From Amphibacillus jilinensis Y1 (GTDB lineage: Bacteria > Bacillota > Bacilli > Bacillales > Amphibacillaceae): a stretch of 64,000 nt of DNA. Position 1 is the stretch's first letter. Every line of letters begins with the position of its first letter. The DNA lies in contig NZ_JH976440.1 in NCBI RefSeq assembly GCF_000306965.1, positions 23,653-87,652 on the forward strand, given 5' to 3'. Under the pieces are notes generated by a model that was not told the DNA's origin, did no database searches, and saw only the letters and a list, made by a program, of their open reading frames with translations. This document shows, in pieces, positions 8,347-16,597 of the stretch. The translations under genes were made by a program, and so were the position numbers.

Positions 8347-8898
8347 TCATATTGTAAACACATTAATTAAAGACAACAGAAATGATCCAACAAAGTAAAT
8401 TGTTGAGATAATGATACTACCTTTTTTATCAAAGGTATCATTGGTTTTATATAGATAACAAAAAATAAAAATAACTTTTGCAAGCAATGCTAATGGAATA
8501 ACACTGAGCTTTTGCAAAGTAATAAAATTAAAATCATTGACTAAAAATATTAATAACTGAGTAATGACTACAGCTATAAAATTCCCAAATAATACGGGCG
8601 TTTTATAGATTCTGAAAAGCGTTTTTTTTCTTAATACTAAGTATGTCAGTATAGTAAGAACTACAATATCCAATAGAACACTTAGCAGTGCCATAATAAC
8701 TTGAATAATGACAGCAATTAATTTTATGAAAAGGATATTATCTTGAACTAAATCTATTTCATCTACAAAGAAACTCATATTACTTTCTACAATGTAATCT
8801 GTTTGAACTATAGATGTTAATATGAGAAATAAAAGAAATACCATTAAAATCATGTAAAAATTTAATTTATCTTTATCCACGCTACTATTACTTATCAT
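8347..8898 (-). CDS. five-helix membrane protein of the bacteriocin cluster
   Basis: About 183 aa with five predicted helices and no recognised motif. The layout loosely recalls Yip1-like proteins. The start is probably ATG at 8898, since GGAGA lies 5 nt before it while the in-frame ATG at 8910 has no such site. It is the first gene after the bacteriocin gene and the attenuator hairpin. It could assist processing or cyclisation, but no function can be read from the sequence. Confidence 0.6.
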   Translation of the reverse strand: MISNSSVDKDKLNFYMILMVFLLFLILTSIVQTDYIVESNMSFFVDEIDLVQDNILFIKLIAVIIQVIMALLSVLLDIVVLTILTYLVLRKKTLFRIYKTPVLFGNFIAVVITQLLIFLVNDFNFITLQKLSVIPLALLAKVIFIFCYLYKTNDTFDKKGSIIISTIYFVGSFLLSLINVFTI

Positions 8899-8969
8899 TA
8901 TCTTCTCCATTCACAGAATTCTGTTTATTTAAAATAAAGTTTTCATAATTCTGATACAATAAGAAAAAT

Positions 8970-9004
8970 GGTTACTAGAACCCCTTTAAAGGGATTCTAG
9001 TAAC
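8970..9004 (-). terminator. attenuator/terminator after the bacteriocin structural gene
   Basis: On the minus strand GTTACTAGAATCCC pairs with GGGGTTCTAGTAAC (one G-T pair) around a TTTAAA loop, then CATTTTTC follows. It lies between the precursor gene and the downstream genes. Partial read-through would yield more precursor mRNA than biosynthesis mRNA, as in many bacteriocin operons. Confidence 0.8.
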
Positions 9005-9024
9005 TTAATTCTACGTTACCTACT

Positions 9025-9228
9025 CTACATAGCTTTGGCTGCTTGTTTTCCTACTGCCTTTGCAGTTGCCATAATAGCTGCACGATAACTTATAATGATC
9101 GCGCCAGCCGCGGCACCTATGCCTGTCAAGGAGACTAGTACAGAAATAACTGTTGCAACATCTAGAACAGCTAAAATAACACCAGCTGCTTGCATACTAC
9201 AACCGATTAATCCTACAATCTTAGTCAT
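9025..9228 (-). CDS. circular bacteriocin precursor (circularin/uberolysin-like)
   Basis: 67 aa, rich in Ala, Ile, Val and Gly, with helical segments and a lysine-bearing C-terminal helix (ATAKAVGKQAAKAM). Length, composition and this C-terminal pattern fit head-to-tail cyclised bacteriocins such as circularin A, uberolysin and amylocyclicin. The leader is probably only a few residues; the exact cleavage site is unclear. A cysteine at residue 10 is unusual for the group. GGAG precedes the ATG at 9228. The downstream DUF95 protein, ATPases and membrane proteins support the call. Confidence 0.82.
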   Translation of the reverse strand: MTKIVGLIGCSMQAAGVILAVLDVATVISVLVSLTGIGAAAGAIIISYRAAIMATAKAVGKQAAKAM

Positions 9229-9391
9229 GGTCTCACTCCTTTCATCCGAGTGTTAAATGCAGATACATTAAGAATATTTACAATTATGTCGAGACTGTCT
9301 TTATAAAATAATGGAATTTATAAAGAACCGAGCTTGAATTACCTAAAAAATAACTAAGTACAAACTATAAAATATCTACATTTACAATTAT

Positions 9392-9420
9392 ATACTAATT
9401 AACCGTTTGAATCCTGTCAA
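9392..9420 (-). promoter_or_regulatory. candidate sigma-A promoter of the bacteriocin gene
   Basis: On the minus strand a perfect -35 TTGACA (9420-9415) is followed after 17 bp by TAGTAT (9397-9392). It lies about 160 bp upstream of the precursor start. The surrounding gap 9229-9656 shows no gene. Confidence 0.55.
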
Positions 9421-9656
9421 TTAAAACCATTCCCTATTTTTTTACATTAAAGTTTCTTTTTAACCATATATCTACATCAATCTACATAAACCACCATAAA
9501 AAATCCTTTATAATGATAAAATGAATCCAATAGACGGTTATCTAGGATGAATATTTCACAAAGAAAATGATAATCCGTTTCGTCATTGGAACTAACACTA
9601 CAGTAACTCTACCCATATAGTTGAGACAAGACATTCTTACCTACATTAGCTGAACT

Positions 9657-10709
9657 TCATTGATATTTTGCAAATAATTTCCAAACTAATTCATTTCTAG
9701 TGGTCACACCAACCTTATCATAAATAACTTTAAAGTAATCTTGAACCGTGTAGGAGGAAATATTAAGCTCTTTTGCAATTTCTTTTGTAGTATATCCTTG
9801 TAAACTCGTTCTTACTACCTGCTGCTCTCGATCTGTCAAAGCATATGTTTCTAGTAAATGTTCTAGCATTTCTCTAGCAGAAGCTCTATTTATGATGATA
9901 ACAATGGCTTCATTTTCTGAAACATCGGTTTGCAAAAAGGACGCCGATGCTACCAAGTGTATTTTATTTGCTATCGGAATAAAAAGTCTCAGCGTTTTTT
10001 CTTTCCGAGCTAGAAGTCTAAAGCACATAGCCTGAATCGGTTTAGGAAGACGCGTTAGCTGTTCAGCATGTTCAAGCTCTTGCAGTAAGGTGATATATCG
10101 TTTACCGGCTTCATTCATTGATTGTAGTGATAAGTGCTGATCTATAATCATTACGCCGGGATCAGTGTATAGGAACTTTGAGTTGTTTTCTAATTCCATA
10201 TAAAAGTAATCTCTTAATGCTTTCCCCATAATTGAAGATAAGCCTTCTAAAAGTAACATTTCTTTATCAGTAAAATTTGGCTTTCCCTCTTTTTTAAACA
10301 GTGTTAAAAACCCGTAACATCTTTTCTTATACATTAAAGTGACACGCATTTCATCGGAGAATTGCTGTGGCTGTAATATATCGGTATAACGTTTACTTTC
10401 CTGTATACCAAAGGTATCACTTAATCGAGCAACTTTAACAGAAGATTCTACTAAATCTCGATATAAGTGTACATCATCTTTAAGATATTCAGCAGTTAAT
10501 AATTTTTGATGAATAGGTTCAATAGAGCTTTCTGTTATTGCGCCAACTGTCGTTAATGTCATTGGATTTACTGCTGTACAACAATACGCATCGAAAGAAA
10601 TCTGCTGCTTTAAACGCTTCATCATGCTTTTTCTATATAGATAAGAATCCGGACTACTACGCCAAATACTATTTGACTTCTCCTTCCAATAACCGATAGC
10701 TTGCAACAA
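9657..10709 (-). CDS. LuxR-type helix-turn-helix regulator with N-terminal sensory region
   Basis: 350 aa. The C-terminus (about 285-348) is a LuxR/GerE DNA-binding domain: LTDREQQVVRTSLQGYTTKEIAKELNISSYTVQDYFKVIYDKVGV. The N-terminal 160 residues resemble a GAF domain (VTLMYKKRCYGFLTLF..), and no receiver aspartate is seen. The start is a TTG at 10709 after AAGGGGGG. It is encoded just upstream of and on the same strand as the bacteriocin operon, so it may regulate it, but this is only suggested by position. Its ligand is unknown. Confidence 0.8.
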   Translation of the reverse strand: MLQAIGYWKEKSNSIWRSSPDSYLYRKSMMKRLKQQISFDAYCCTAVNPMTLTTVGAITESSIEPIHQKLLTAEYLKDDVHLYRDLVESSVKVARLSDTFGIQESKRYTDILQPQQFSDEMRVTLMYKKRCYGFLTLFKKEGKPNFTDKEMLLLEGLSSIMGKALRDYFYMELENNSKFLYTDPGVMIIDQHLSLQSMNEAGKRYITLLQELEHAEQLTRLPKPIQAMCFRLLARKEKTLRLFIPIANKIHLVASASFLQTDVSENEAIVIIINRASAREMLEHLLETYALTDREQQVVRTSLQGYTTKEIAKELNISSYTVQDYFKVIYDKVGVTTRNELVWKLFAKYQ

Positions 10710-10760
10710 TTAAGTCCCCCCTTATTCATGGGATAGTTTTTATATGATAACACTCTATAA

Positions 10761-10790
10761 TTGATAATGATTATCAATATAAATTATAAC
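10761..10790 (+). promoter_or_regulatory. promoter overlapped by a perfect Fur box
   Basis: TGATAATGATTATCA (10762-10776) matches the 7-1-7 Fur consensus of Bacillus exactly. It overlaps a -35-like TTGATA (10761-10766), with TATAAC (10785-10790) after 18 bp. Iron-replete repression of the downstream genes is expected. Confidence 0.8.
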
Positions 10791-10806
10791 AGTAGGAGGA
10801 TTAGAA

Positions 10807-10914
10807 GTGAAGAGAACGTTATCGCTGATATTTGGTTTAACAGCTTGTAATAATGAAATTGGCAAACAGACCGCCCCAGAAAAAAAGGCAGGACAGGATG
10901 AGAAAAACAAATGA
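10807..10914 (+). pseudogene. 35-aa lipoprotein stub, remnant of a substrate-binding protein
   Basis: GTG start after AGTAGGAGG, then a lipoprotein-like signal (KRTLSLIFGLTAC) and a short charged tail rich in Lys and Glu, ending at a TGA that overlaps the next ATG by 4 nt (ATGA). Fur-regulated siderophore-binding lipoproteins begin this way, so a deletion probably fused the signal peptide to a stop before the methyltransferase. It could instead be a real small lipoprotein used for translational coupling. Confidence 0.5.
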
Positions 10915-11582
10915 AAAGTGCTAATTGGAACAGTCCAACCGTTAAAAAATATCAACAAGCCATTCGCAATAAAATTCCTGGATACGATTTAATCTATGAA
11001 CAAATGTTAGCTATTATTGAGGCGAGCTTGGCACCTAAGAAAGTACTGGTTGTAGGAGCTGGAGGGGGACAGGAATTACTTATACTAGGAAATCGTTATC
11101 CACAAGCTTTCTATACAGCTTTAGATCCTTCCGAAATTATGCTAGAACTTGCTAGAAAAAGAATAAGCCATGTTGCATTAAAAGTAGATTGGCAAGAAAC
11201 AACACTAGATAATCTTTCCGACAAAAAAGAATATGATGTAGTGACTTGCCATTTAGTGCTCCACTTCTTAAAAGAAGAGAAAGAAGCATTTTTAGAGGAA
11301 ATCAGTAAAAAAGTAAAAGTAGGAGGACTTCTGTTTATTTCAGCAATTATGGAAGAAGAGAAAACGAAGACCATTCCATTTTGGCTTCAACATATGAAGT
11401 TTTACAATATTTCAGTTGCTGACTGTGAACGTTTCGCTACGTCGTTTAACAAGACAACACATCCGCTATCTCCTTCTCTGTTGCAAAAAGTTTTACAGAG
11501 AAATGGCTACGAAACCATTATTCCTTATTTCAAAAGCTATGCCGTTGAAGGATATGTAGCAAAAAGGGGGGCAAAAACATGA
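10911..11582 (+). CDS. class I SAM-dependent methyltransferase in a Fur-controlled operon
   Basis: 223 aa. Motif I is VLVVGAGGGQELLIL (about 45-59), motif II is YTALDPSEIMLELARKR, and VVTCHLVLHFL is the post-motif helix. The substrate is unknown. The gene overlaps the lipoprotein stub upstream and the dehydrogenase downstream by 4 nt each, so all three are translationally coupled behind the Fur box. The pairing of a methyltransferase with an opine/saccharopine-type dehydrogenase under Fur control suggests modification or use of an iron-chelating metabolite (an inference). Confidence 0.8.
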   Translation: MKSANWNSPTVKKYQQAIRNKIPGYDLIYEQMLAIIEASLAPKKVLVVGAGGGQELLILGNRYPQAFYTALDPSEIMLELARKRISHVALKVDWQETTLDNLSDKKEYDVVTCHLVLHFLKEEKEAFLEEISKKVKVGGLLFISAIMEEEKTKTIPFWLQHMKFYNISVADCERFATSFNKTTHPLSPSLLQKVLQRNGYETIIPYFKSYAVEGYVAKRGAKT

Positions 11583-12625
11583 TAAATGCTGTAATGATTA
11601 TCGGTGGTTATGGTGAAGTAGGCGGTAATATCGCAAGGCAACTAGCACAATCAACAGACTTACAAATGTTGATTGCTGGAAGACAGTTAGCAAAAGCTAA
11701 ATCTTTCTGTCAGCAACTTGGGCCCAAGGCTCATCCTGTGGAGATGGATATACAACAACCCAAAAGTTATGAAACCATCCTACAAGCAGATTTAGTTATC
11801 ATGTGTATCGATCAGAAGCATACAGCTTTAGTGCAGTATTGCTTAGAGCACCATATTCACTATATTGATATAACCGCTCATTTTGCTTTTCACAAGCAAA
11901 TCGAGCAGCTTGAACCTTTGGCGCAACAATCTACCGTTATCATGAGCGTAGGTTTTGCTCCAGGTCTTTCTAATTTACTTGCTAAACACCTTATGGATCA
12001 AATGGAACCTATTGAGGCATTACATATATCTATTTTATTGGGGTTAGGCAAGAAACATGGCGTCGGAGCGATTGAATGGTTGCTTGACCAAATGAATCAA
12101 TCTTACACGATTAAAAAGAATGGCGCTACACAAACTGTCAGAAATTTTTCAGAAAAAAAGATTACTTATTTTAATAAGTTAGGCAAAAAAAGTAGCTATC
12201 TATTTAATTTTTCAGATCAGCATGTTCTGCAACGAAAGATGCCTCTTAGTGAGATACAAACCTACCTTACATTTGATGTGGAGTTGGTTAATCGTTTGCT
12301 AGCCATTCTTCATCGTTGCAGAATAACGTCGCTCCTCAAGTACGACTGGATAAAGCATGGGTTGATTAAAATCATTCAAAGCTTTCGCTATATTACGTCA
12401 AGTTCAGATATATGTGCAATAAAGGTAGAAGCTATGAATAGCGAAGACAATCGCGTAAACGAAACGCACCAGATCTGGTATGCGAACAATGAAGCTCTGA
12501 TGACAGCTTATATAACCGTTTTAGTTGTTAAACAATTCATTTATTCAACGCTACCTTATGGTGTCTATCATATAGATGATCTATTCTACCTGGATGAAGG
12601 GGATATAAAACAAACCACCAATTAG
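11579..12625 (+). CDS. saccharopine dehydrogenase-like NAD(P)-binding protein
   Basis: 348 aa with an N-terminal Rossmann fold (IIGGYGEVGGNIARQLA) and the saccharopine dehydrogenase pattern: VEMDI.., a CLEHHIHYIDITAH segment and VGFAPGLSNLLAKHL. The C-terminal half is less conserved. Members reduce or cleave opine-type or other substrates, and the actual reaction cannot be told. Coupled by a 4-nt overlap to the methyltransferase and expected to be Fur-repressed. A stem-loop that starts within its last codons may end the transcript. Confidence 0.8.
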   Translation: MINAVMIIGGYGEVGGNIARQLAQSTDLQMLIAGRQLAKAKSFCQQLGPKAHPVEMDIQQPKSYETILQADLVIMCIDQKHTALVQYCLEHHIHYIDITAHFAFHKQIEQLEPLAQQSTVIMSVGFAPGLSNLLAKHLMDQMEPIEALHISILLGLGKKHGVGAIEWLLDQMNQSYTIKKNGATQTVRNFSEKKITYFNKLGKKSSYLFNFSDQHVLQRKMPLSEIQTYLTFDVELVNRLLAILHRCRITSLLKYDWIKHGLIKIIQSFRYITSSSDICAIKVEAMNSEDNRVNETHQIWYANNEALMTAYITVLVVKQFIYSTLPYGVYHIDDLFYLDEGDIKQTTN

Positions 12626-12715
12626 TGAGTGTTTGCGCTCCCCCACTGATTGGTGATGGTGCCATGAGCGCCGGTTTGCTCTACGTTCTAGTTTGAGGTG
12701 AGCGTTTTAATGATA
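12616..12715. repeat. dispersed two-hairpin repeat, copy 2
   Basis: Hairpin 1 pairs CACCAAT-TAGTG with CACTG-ATTGGTG (12616-12655). A worn hairpin 2 follows (GAGCGCCGG.. to ..GAGGTGAGCGTT). The order is the same as at 55.57-55.68 kb. Hairpin 1 can also serve as terminator of the preceding operon. The gap from 12716 to 12886 shows no gene. Confidence 0.65.
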
Positions 12716-12886
12716 AAAATCTGAACACAAGTCTTTTTATGTGCAGAAAATTCAATTAATATATATTTTGAGAGAAAAACTTTCCATTTGAATAAGAAAA
12801 GTTATGTTTCATAGATAATTTTACCCTTCTTCTAAAATAACTTCATTGTTTTCCACTTGTTTCAGAAATCCTCCACAAGATCCCCC

Positions 12887-13700
12887 CTAAAATTTGGATT
12901 CATTTAATTGTTTTACAGAAGTTATTTCATAATAACCTCTAGATTCTTTTTGTAGTTCATTATCTAAAATATCTATTGCTTTATTGTTATCTACTTTTAG
13001 CAGTAGCTCTTTTGAAATGATAGATATGTTGGGATGAGCAAAATTTGCACTTACCATTCCAATACCTCCCATGGTAAATAAGATAGCAACAGATAAAGCA
13101 ACAATAGATTTGCTTACTTTTTTCACTTCCAACATGCTCATTAATCTCTGTTTAAGCTCCGTTTGCCCTGTTGAAAAAAATGCCCCTAGAAAATAAGAAT
13201 TTGTATCTTGTCTAGACTTATACATCGTATTTAAGATGGTTTCACCATATTTTTTTCTTTCTGCACGAGACATGTTAATCACAACATCTTCATCACAAGA
13301 CATCTCGCACCATTTATTGATTTCCTTTTGCAGGATATAAATAAATGGATTGTACCAATGCAGAACCTTGGCAAGTAACATTGCTCTCTTTATCCATAAA
13401 TCTTTTTTCTTATAATGAATCAGCTCATGTTTAAGAATCAAGTCTAACTCATCATAGGGAATATCATACATCGGTAACACTATCATCGGCTTGAAAATCC
13501 CGCAAATAAAAGGGCCAATATTTATCCGACAAAACACTATTTCTATCGATGATCTAATATTCATCTTCTTCATATGTTTTTGGAGATGATATTGTGCTAC
13601 ACTTTCCTTTGGGACTGATATACAATTCGCTTGGAGATGTTTCATCCATTGTTTATATAAATATAGACACCTTAAGGTAACGATAAGAACACCTGTTATC
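12887..13700 (-). pseudogene. N-terminally truncated M56 (BlaR1/MecR1-like) membrane peptidase
   Basis: The frame holds the gluzincin zinc motif HELIH with a downstream CDEDVV, a WYNPFIYILQKEINKWCEMSCDED stretch typical of BlaR1-like M56 peptidases, and a later membrane helix. It is open from an ATG at 13645 and continues upstream as ITGVLIVTLRCLYLYKQW, the last part of a membrane helix, until stops near 13700. The first membrane helices are missing. The break coincides with the start of a subtilase fragment on the other strand. No BlaI-type partner is present. Confidence 0.8.
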
Positions 13701-14046
13701 CAAAGATATTATTGTTATAGCTGCTACTGGAAATAGTGGAGTAACACAGTAGACTTTCCTGCTTCATCAGAGTTTGTTATAGGAGTTGGTGCTCTAGGAC
13801 AAAACTATTAAAGATGGGAATATTCGAGCTATGGATTTGGATTAGATTTTATATTATCTGGAACTAATTTAGATCCTAATAATAATGTTGTAGAAGGCAC
13901 GTCATTTTCCACTGCTATATTATCAGGTATTGTAGCTAGAATAATAGAAGATTTCTACCGTAGAGATATTTCAAAAATTAATAACTATGACCTCAAATAA
14001 TAAAAAAATCAATGAATATATAGGTTTTGGAACTGAAAAATTTTGA
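13700..14046 (+). pseudogene. C-terminal remnant of a subtilisin-like (S8) protease
   Basis: Translated pieces read DIIVIAATGNSGV (Asn oxyanion-hole region), FPASSEFVIGVGALGQN, and EGTSFSTAILSGIVARI, which is the GTS catalytic-serine motif of subtilases. In-frame stops (TAG near 13751, TAA near 13810) and a late frameshift (..NEYIGFGTEKF) break it. The Asp and His catalytic regions are absent. The left edge abuts the truncated M56 gene, so a single deletion or recombination may have removed both N-termini. Confidence 0.8.
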
Positions 14047-14064
14047 TGTGAGGAGCGAAGTCCT

Positions 14065-14640
14065 ATTAACTTACTGCTTGCTGTTATCATTTTAATAATT
14101 TTGATTGCATTGTTTGTTTATAAATATATGAGTATAAAAGTAACTCTAATAATTATTCTCTGCTTCATATTAATAGGTATTGCTTTTTTCTACAAGGATG
14201 ATGTCAAAGAACATTTTCTGAAAGACACACTGCTCTTAAATAGCTCGTTAGGTACACTTGAAATAGATCAAAAAATTATTTCAAATGATATTAAAAAACT
14301 TGAGACAGACTTTGGTGCACAACAAAAGGTTAACAATGTCATAGTTTTAGAGTCTATTAAATACCAAAAAGAATTGAATTTTAACAAGTTACACATTAAG
14401 TTACAAGAAGAAGGTGTCGTTGCTATAGTGAGTGAAAATGAAAAAACATTCACTGATAGAGGCATAAAAGTAGGGGATTCACTTACAAAAGTCAAAGAGC
14501 TTTATGGGGAAAATTATATTAATAAAACTGGCGAACTTGGAAACATCCTTTTATATAAAGATAAGGAAAATAATATAAAAATAGAATTTTTATATTATAA
14601 TGATCAAGTCGTGCAAATCATGTTAATAAAGTTAGATTAA
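14065..14640 (+). CDS. hypothetical protein with two N-terminal membrane helices
   Basis: The first ordinary start is TTG at 14101. The frame is open further up and the only good ribosome binding site (GTGAGGAG, 14048-14055) points to an ATT at 14065, giving about 191 aa. ATT starts are rare, so the site may be a mutated ATG. Two hydrophobic helices are followed by a soluble domain with RGIKVGDSLTKVKELYG, which resembles repeats in small secreted or membrane-anchored Bacillus proteins. Function unknown. It is followed by a 54-aa membrane gene 18 nt on. Confidence 0.6.
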   Translation: MNLLLAVIILIILIALFVYKYMSIKVTLIIILCFILIGIAFFYKDDVKEHFLKDTLLLNSSLGTLEIDQKIISNDIKKLETDFGAQQKVNNVIVLESIKYQKELNFNKLHIKLQEEGVVAIVSENEKTFTDRGIKVGDSLTKVKELYGENYINKTGELGNILLYKDKENNIKIEFLYYNDQVVQIMLIKLD

Positions 14641-14658
14641 ACTGAAAGGAGGTATATC

Positions 14659-14823
14659 ATGGGAATATCTTCGATAATAGGAATTGTCTTTCTTCTTTCC
14701 ATCATTATGTTTATTATAGGTTTTAAAAACCAAAGCGTTATATTAAAGTGGATGGGAGCAACGCTATTTGCCGTGTCTTTGGTTGCAGGGATTTTAATAT
14801 TTAATTTAATCGGGCACATGTAG
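14659..14823 (+). CDS. 54-aa two-helix membrane protein
   Basis: ATG at 14659 with a strong AAAGGAGG ribosome binding site. The peptide is MGISSIIGIVFLLSIIMF.. followed by a short basic loop and a second helix. It follows the preceding gene closely and was probably co-transcribed with it. No family is recognised. Confidence 0.7.
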   Translation: MGISSIIGIVFLLSIIMFIIGFKNQSVILKWMGATLFAVSLVAGILIFNLIGHM

Positions 14824-14920
14824 TGTAGCGAAGAAAATCTTAAGAAAATGTAAACTTAATTAACCAATACTTCTCAGAAGTTAATCTGAATCCTAACACA
14901 AATATTATAGCGCCTAAAGA

Positions 14921-14960
14921 AAATAGCTTGATGATTAAACCTCAAAACATCAAGCTATTT
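14921..14960. terminator. perfect 13-bp inverted repeat, likely terminator
   Basis: AAATAGCTTGATG (14921-14933) pairs exactly with CATCAAGCTATTT (14948-14960). It lies 97 nt after the 54-aa membrane gene and could act on both strands. Confidence 0.65.
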
Positions 14961-15038
14961 GCCCTTCCCAAGTATACAATGAAGAAAATACTAATTTTGA
15001 CGCTAAAACATATAGTTAGCTTCTTTTTATTGAAACGA

Positions 15039-15406
15039 CTAACTCTTATAGCTTTGCACTAATCTAGCCATAATTAAGATTACGACTATGAGTAATAAAA
15101 TTAATGCTGTTGCCAAGGAAACATAACCCCAAAAAGTAAAGTCAAATCCAGCATCAGCGGAAAGAATATGGATATCTTCACCAGCTTTCAAACGAGAATT
15201 TAAGTCCTCACGGTTTGTTGCTGAACCACGAGCTATAAGAAAACTCCTGCAGCTGTGAACGAAAATGGATATAACAAAAGCAGCAAGGAATAAAGATAGT
15301 GCCTATTGTTTAGTAATTTTATATAGATGATTATGGAAGTAAATATAAGCAGGATAATAACGAAAACAGCTATAAACATATTAAAAACAAGAAACAAAGT
15401 GTCCAC
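15039..15406 (-). pseudogene. frameshifted small membrane protein gene
   Basis: From a GTG at 15406 (GGGAG upstream) a 57-aa frame encodes two hydrophobic helices and stops at TAG 15235-15233. Overlapping it, a second frame continues ..IARGSATNREDLNSRLKAGED.. with another helix (WGYVSLATALILLLIVVILIMA) and ends at 15039. Joined across a one-base shift near 15240, they give a single protein of about 120 aa with three helices. Either a pseudogene or a sequencing slip. Function unknown. 15407-15664 shows no gene. Confidence 0.6.
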
Positions 15407-15664
15407 AATAAAATCTCCCTTATTCCGTAATAAATGATAGGTGAGGTGTATGCATTTGATTGCTTATCGCAAGTTCATCATACACATATGAAAATAATCT
15501 CTCAATATAACTTATGATTAAATTCAAAGCTATCTCGCCCTTAAAGGTGCTGTTTTGCTGTAATACTAATACTCATTTGAGCAAAGAACAGGAGCTTATT
15601 AGAATACAATGACGCAATATTATATGACTTTTATGTTAAAATTAGCGATCTTCTCATTTCACAA

Positions 15665-16183
15665 CTAGGAAACTGAGTGCACTTTATAATGAAAACCAAA
15701 CACACCTAGGTTAATATATGTGAAAAAGACTGCATACTGTTCATTAGAATTGTAGTCATCAATAAAATCATGTGTAAAGACTATTTTTTGGTCATTATCT
15801 GGTTCTCTATCTATAACGTCTCTTCGCCCTGTTTCTGGGTCTTCTAAAATAAAAGAAAAGTTACCATGCTCTTCAGCCAACTTTGCGACTATAATAGATA
15901 TTGTCACTGTTCTATTCACAGCAAAATAATTTGAATAAATAGAAGTAGCTAATAAAAGAAAAACTAGTGCTCTTATCACAACCTTGTTTGGAAATTTTAA
16001 AGGCTTAGTAACTACTATAAGATTAATATAATAAATAAGGCTAAGCAATATTAGAAGCCAGCTCCCATAAAAGGTTAAAAACTCAAGAATATCCAATCTT
16101 AAAAACACCGAGAGTACATAAACAACTGCACATATTATGTTTAAAACGCAAAAGGCAATAGTCCTCGTTATGCTTCTTTTCAA
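15665..16183 (-). CDS. hypothetical membrane protein with four helices and an extracytoplasmic tail
   Basis: 172 aa. About four helices (residues 9-30, 33-53, 66-84 and a shorter one near 90) precede a soluble, acidic C-terminal part containing SFILEDPETGRRDVIDREPDNDQK. No family is recognised. No neighbour shares its strand closely. The upstream gap 16184-16399 has no gene. Confidence 0.6.
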   Translation of the reverse strand: MKRSITRTIAFCVLNIICAVVYVLSVFLRLDILEFLTFYGSWLLILLSLIYYINLIVVTKPLKFPNKVVIRALVFLLLATSIYSNYFAVNRTVTISIIVAKLAEEHGNFSFILEDPETGRRDVIDREPDNDQKIVFTHDFIDDYNSNEQYAVFFTYINLGVFGFHYKVHSVS

Positions 16184-16399
16184 TTACACACCTCTTTTAT
16201 TCGCAGTTTAATTGTAGAGAAAGCCATTTGAAGCGATAATTCGTATCAATGGATCGAGCTATTGTTTTACGACTAACTGAAAGTAATCCAGCGAAAGTTG
16301 GTGGAAATGTGATAAAAAATAAAAGGAATAATTAGGAAAAGAACTTCTCTTTTTTATTGGGAAGCTTACTATCAACATTTTTTATTTATTTCGTTATGA

Positions 16400-16516
16400 T
16401 TTTTATCTACGACAGGTATGCGGATTGGAGAACCCACTGCAATTCAGTGGGAAGATATTGACTTTGACGATGGTGTGTTCTCTATTGATAACTGTCGCAG
16501 AGTGAAAACCAAGCAG
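16400..16516 (+). pseudogene. fragment of a tyrosine recombinase (integrase)
   Basis: The frame reads STTGMRIGEPTAIQWEDIDFDDG and on to VKTK. This is box I of phage/ICE-type integrases, including the first catalytic Arg (TGMRIGE). In-frame stops lie just before, and no other catalytic residues follow. It is the only integrase trace seen in the window. Confidence 0.75.
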
Positions 16517-16556
16517 CACGTATTCTTGTTAATTTATCTTGAATACGTGCTTTTTT
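16516..16556 (+). terminator. Rho-independent terminator
   Basis: GCACGTATTC (16516-16525) pairs with GAATACGTGC (16541-16550), followed by TTTTTT. It directly follows the integrase scrap. Confidence 0.8.
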
Positions 16557-16597
16557 ACTATTTTTGTTATTCCTCATTTTCTTCAATTCAGTCGGCA

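Noticed and set aside
14637-14819. Minus-strand frame of 60 codons
   Set aside because: It is the shadow of the 54-aa membrane gene on the plus strand, which has an AAAGGAGG site.
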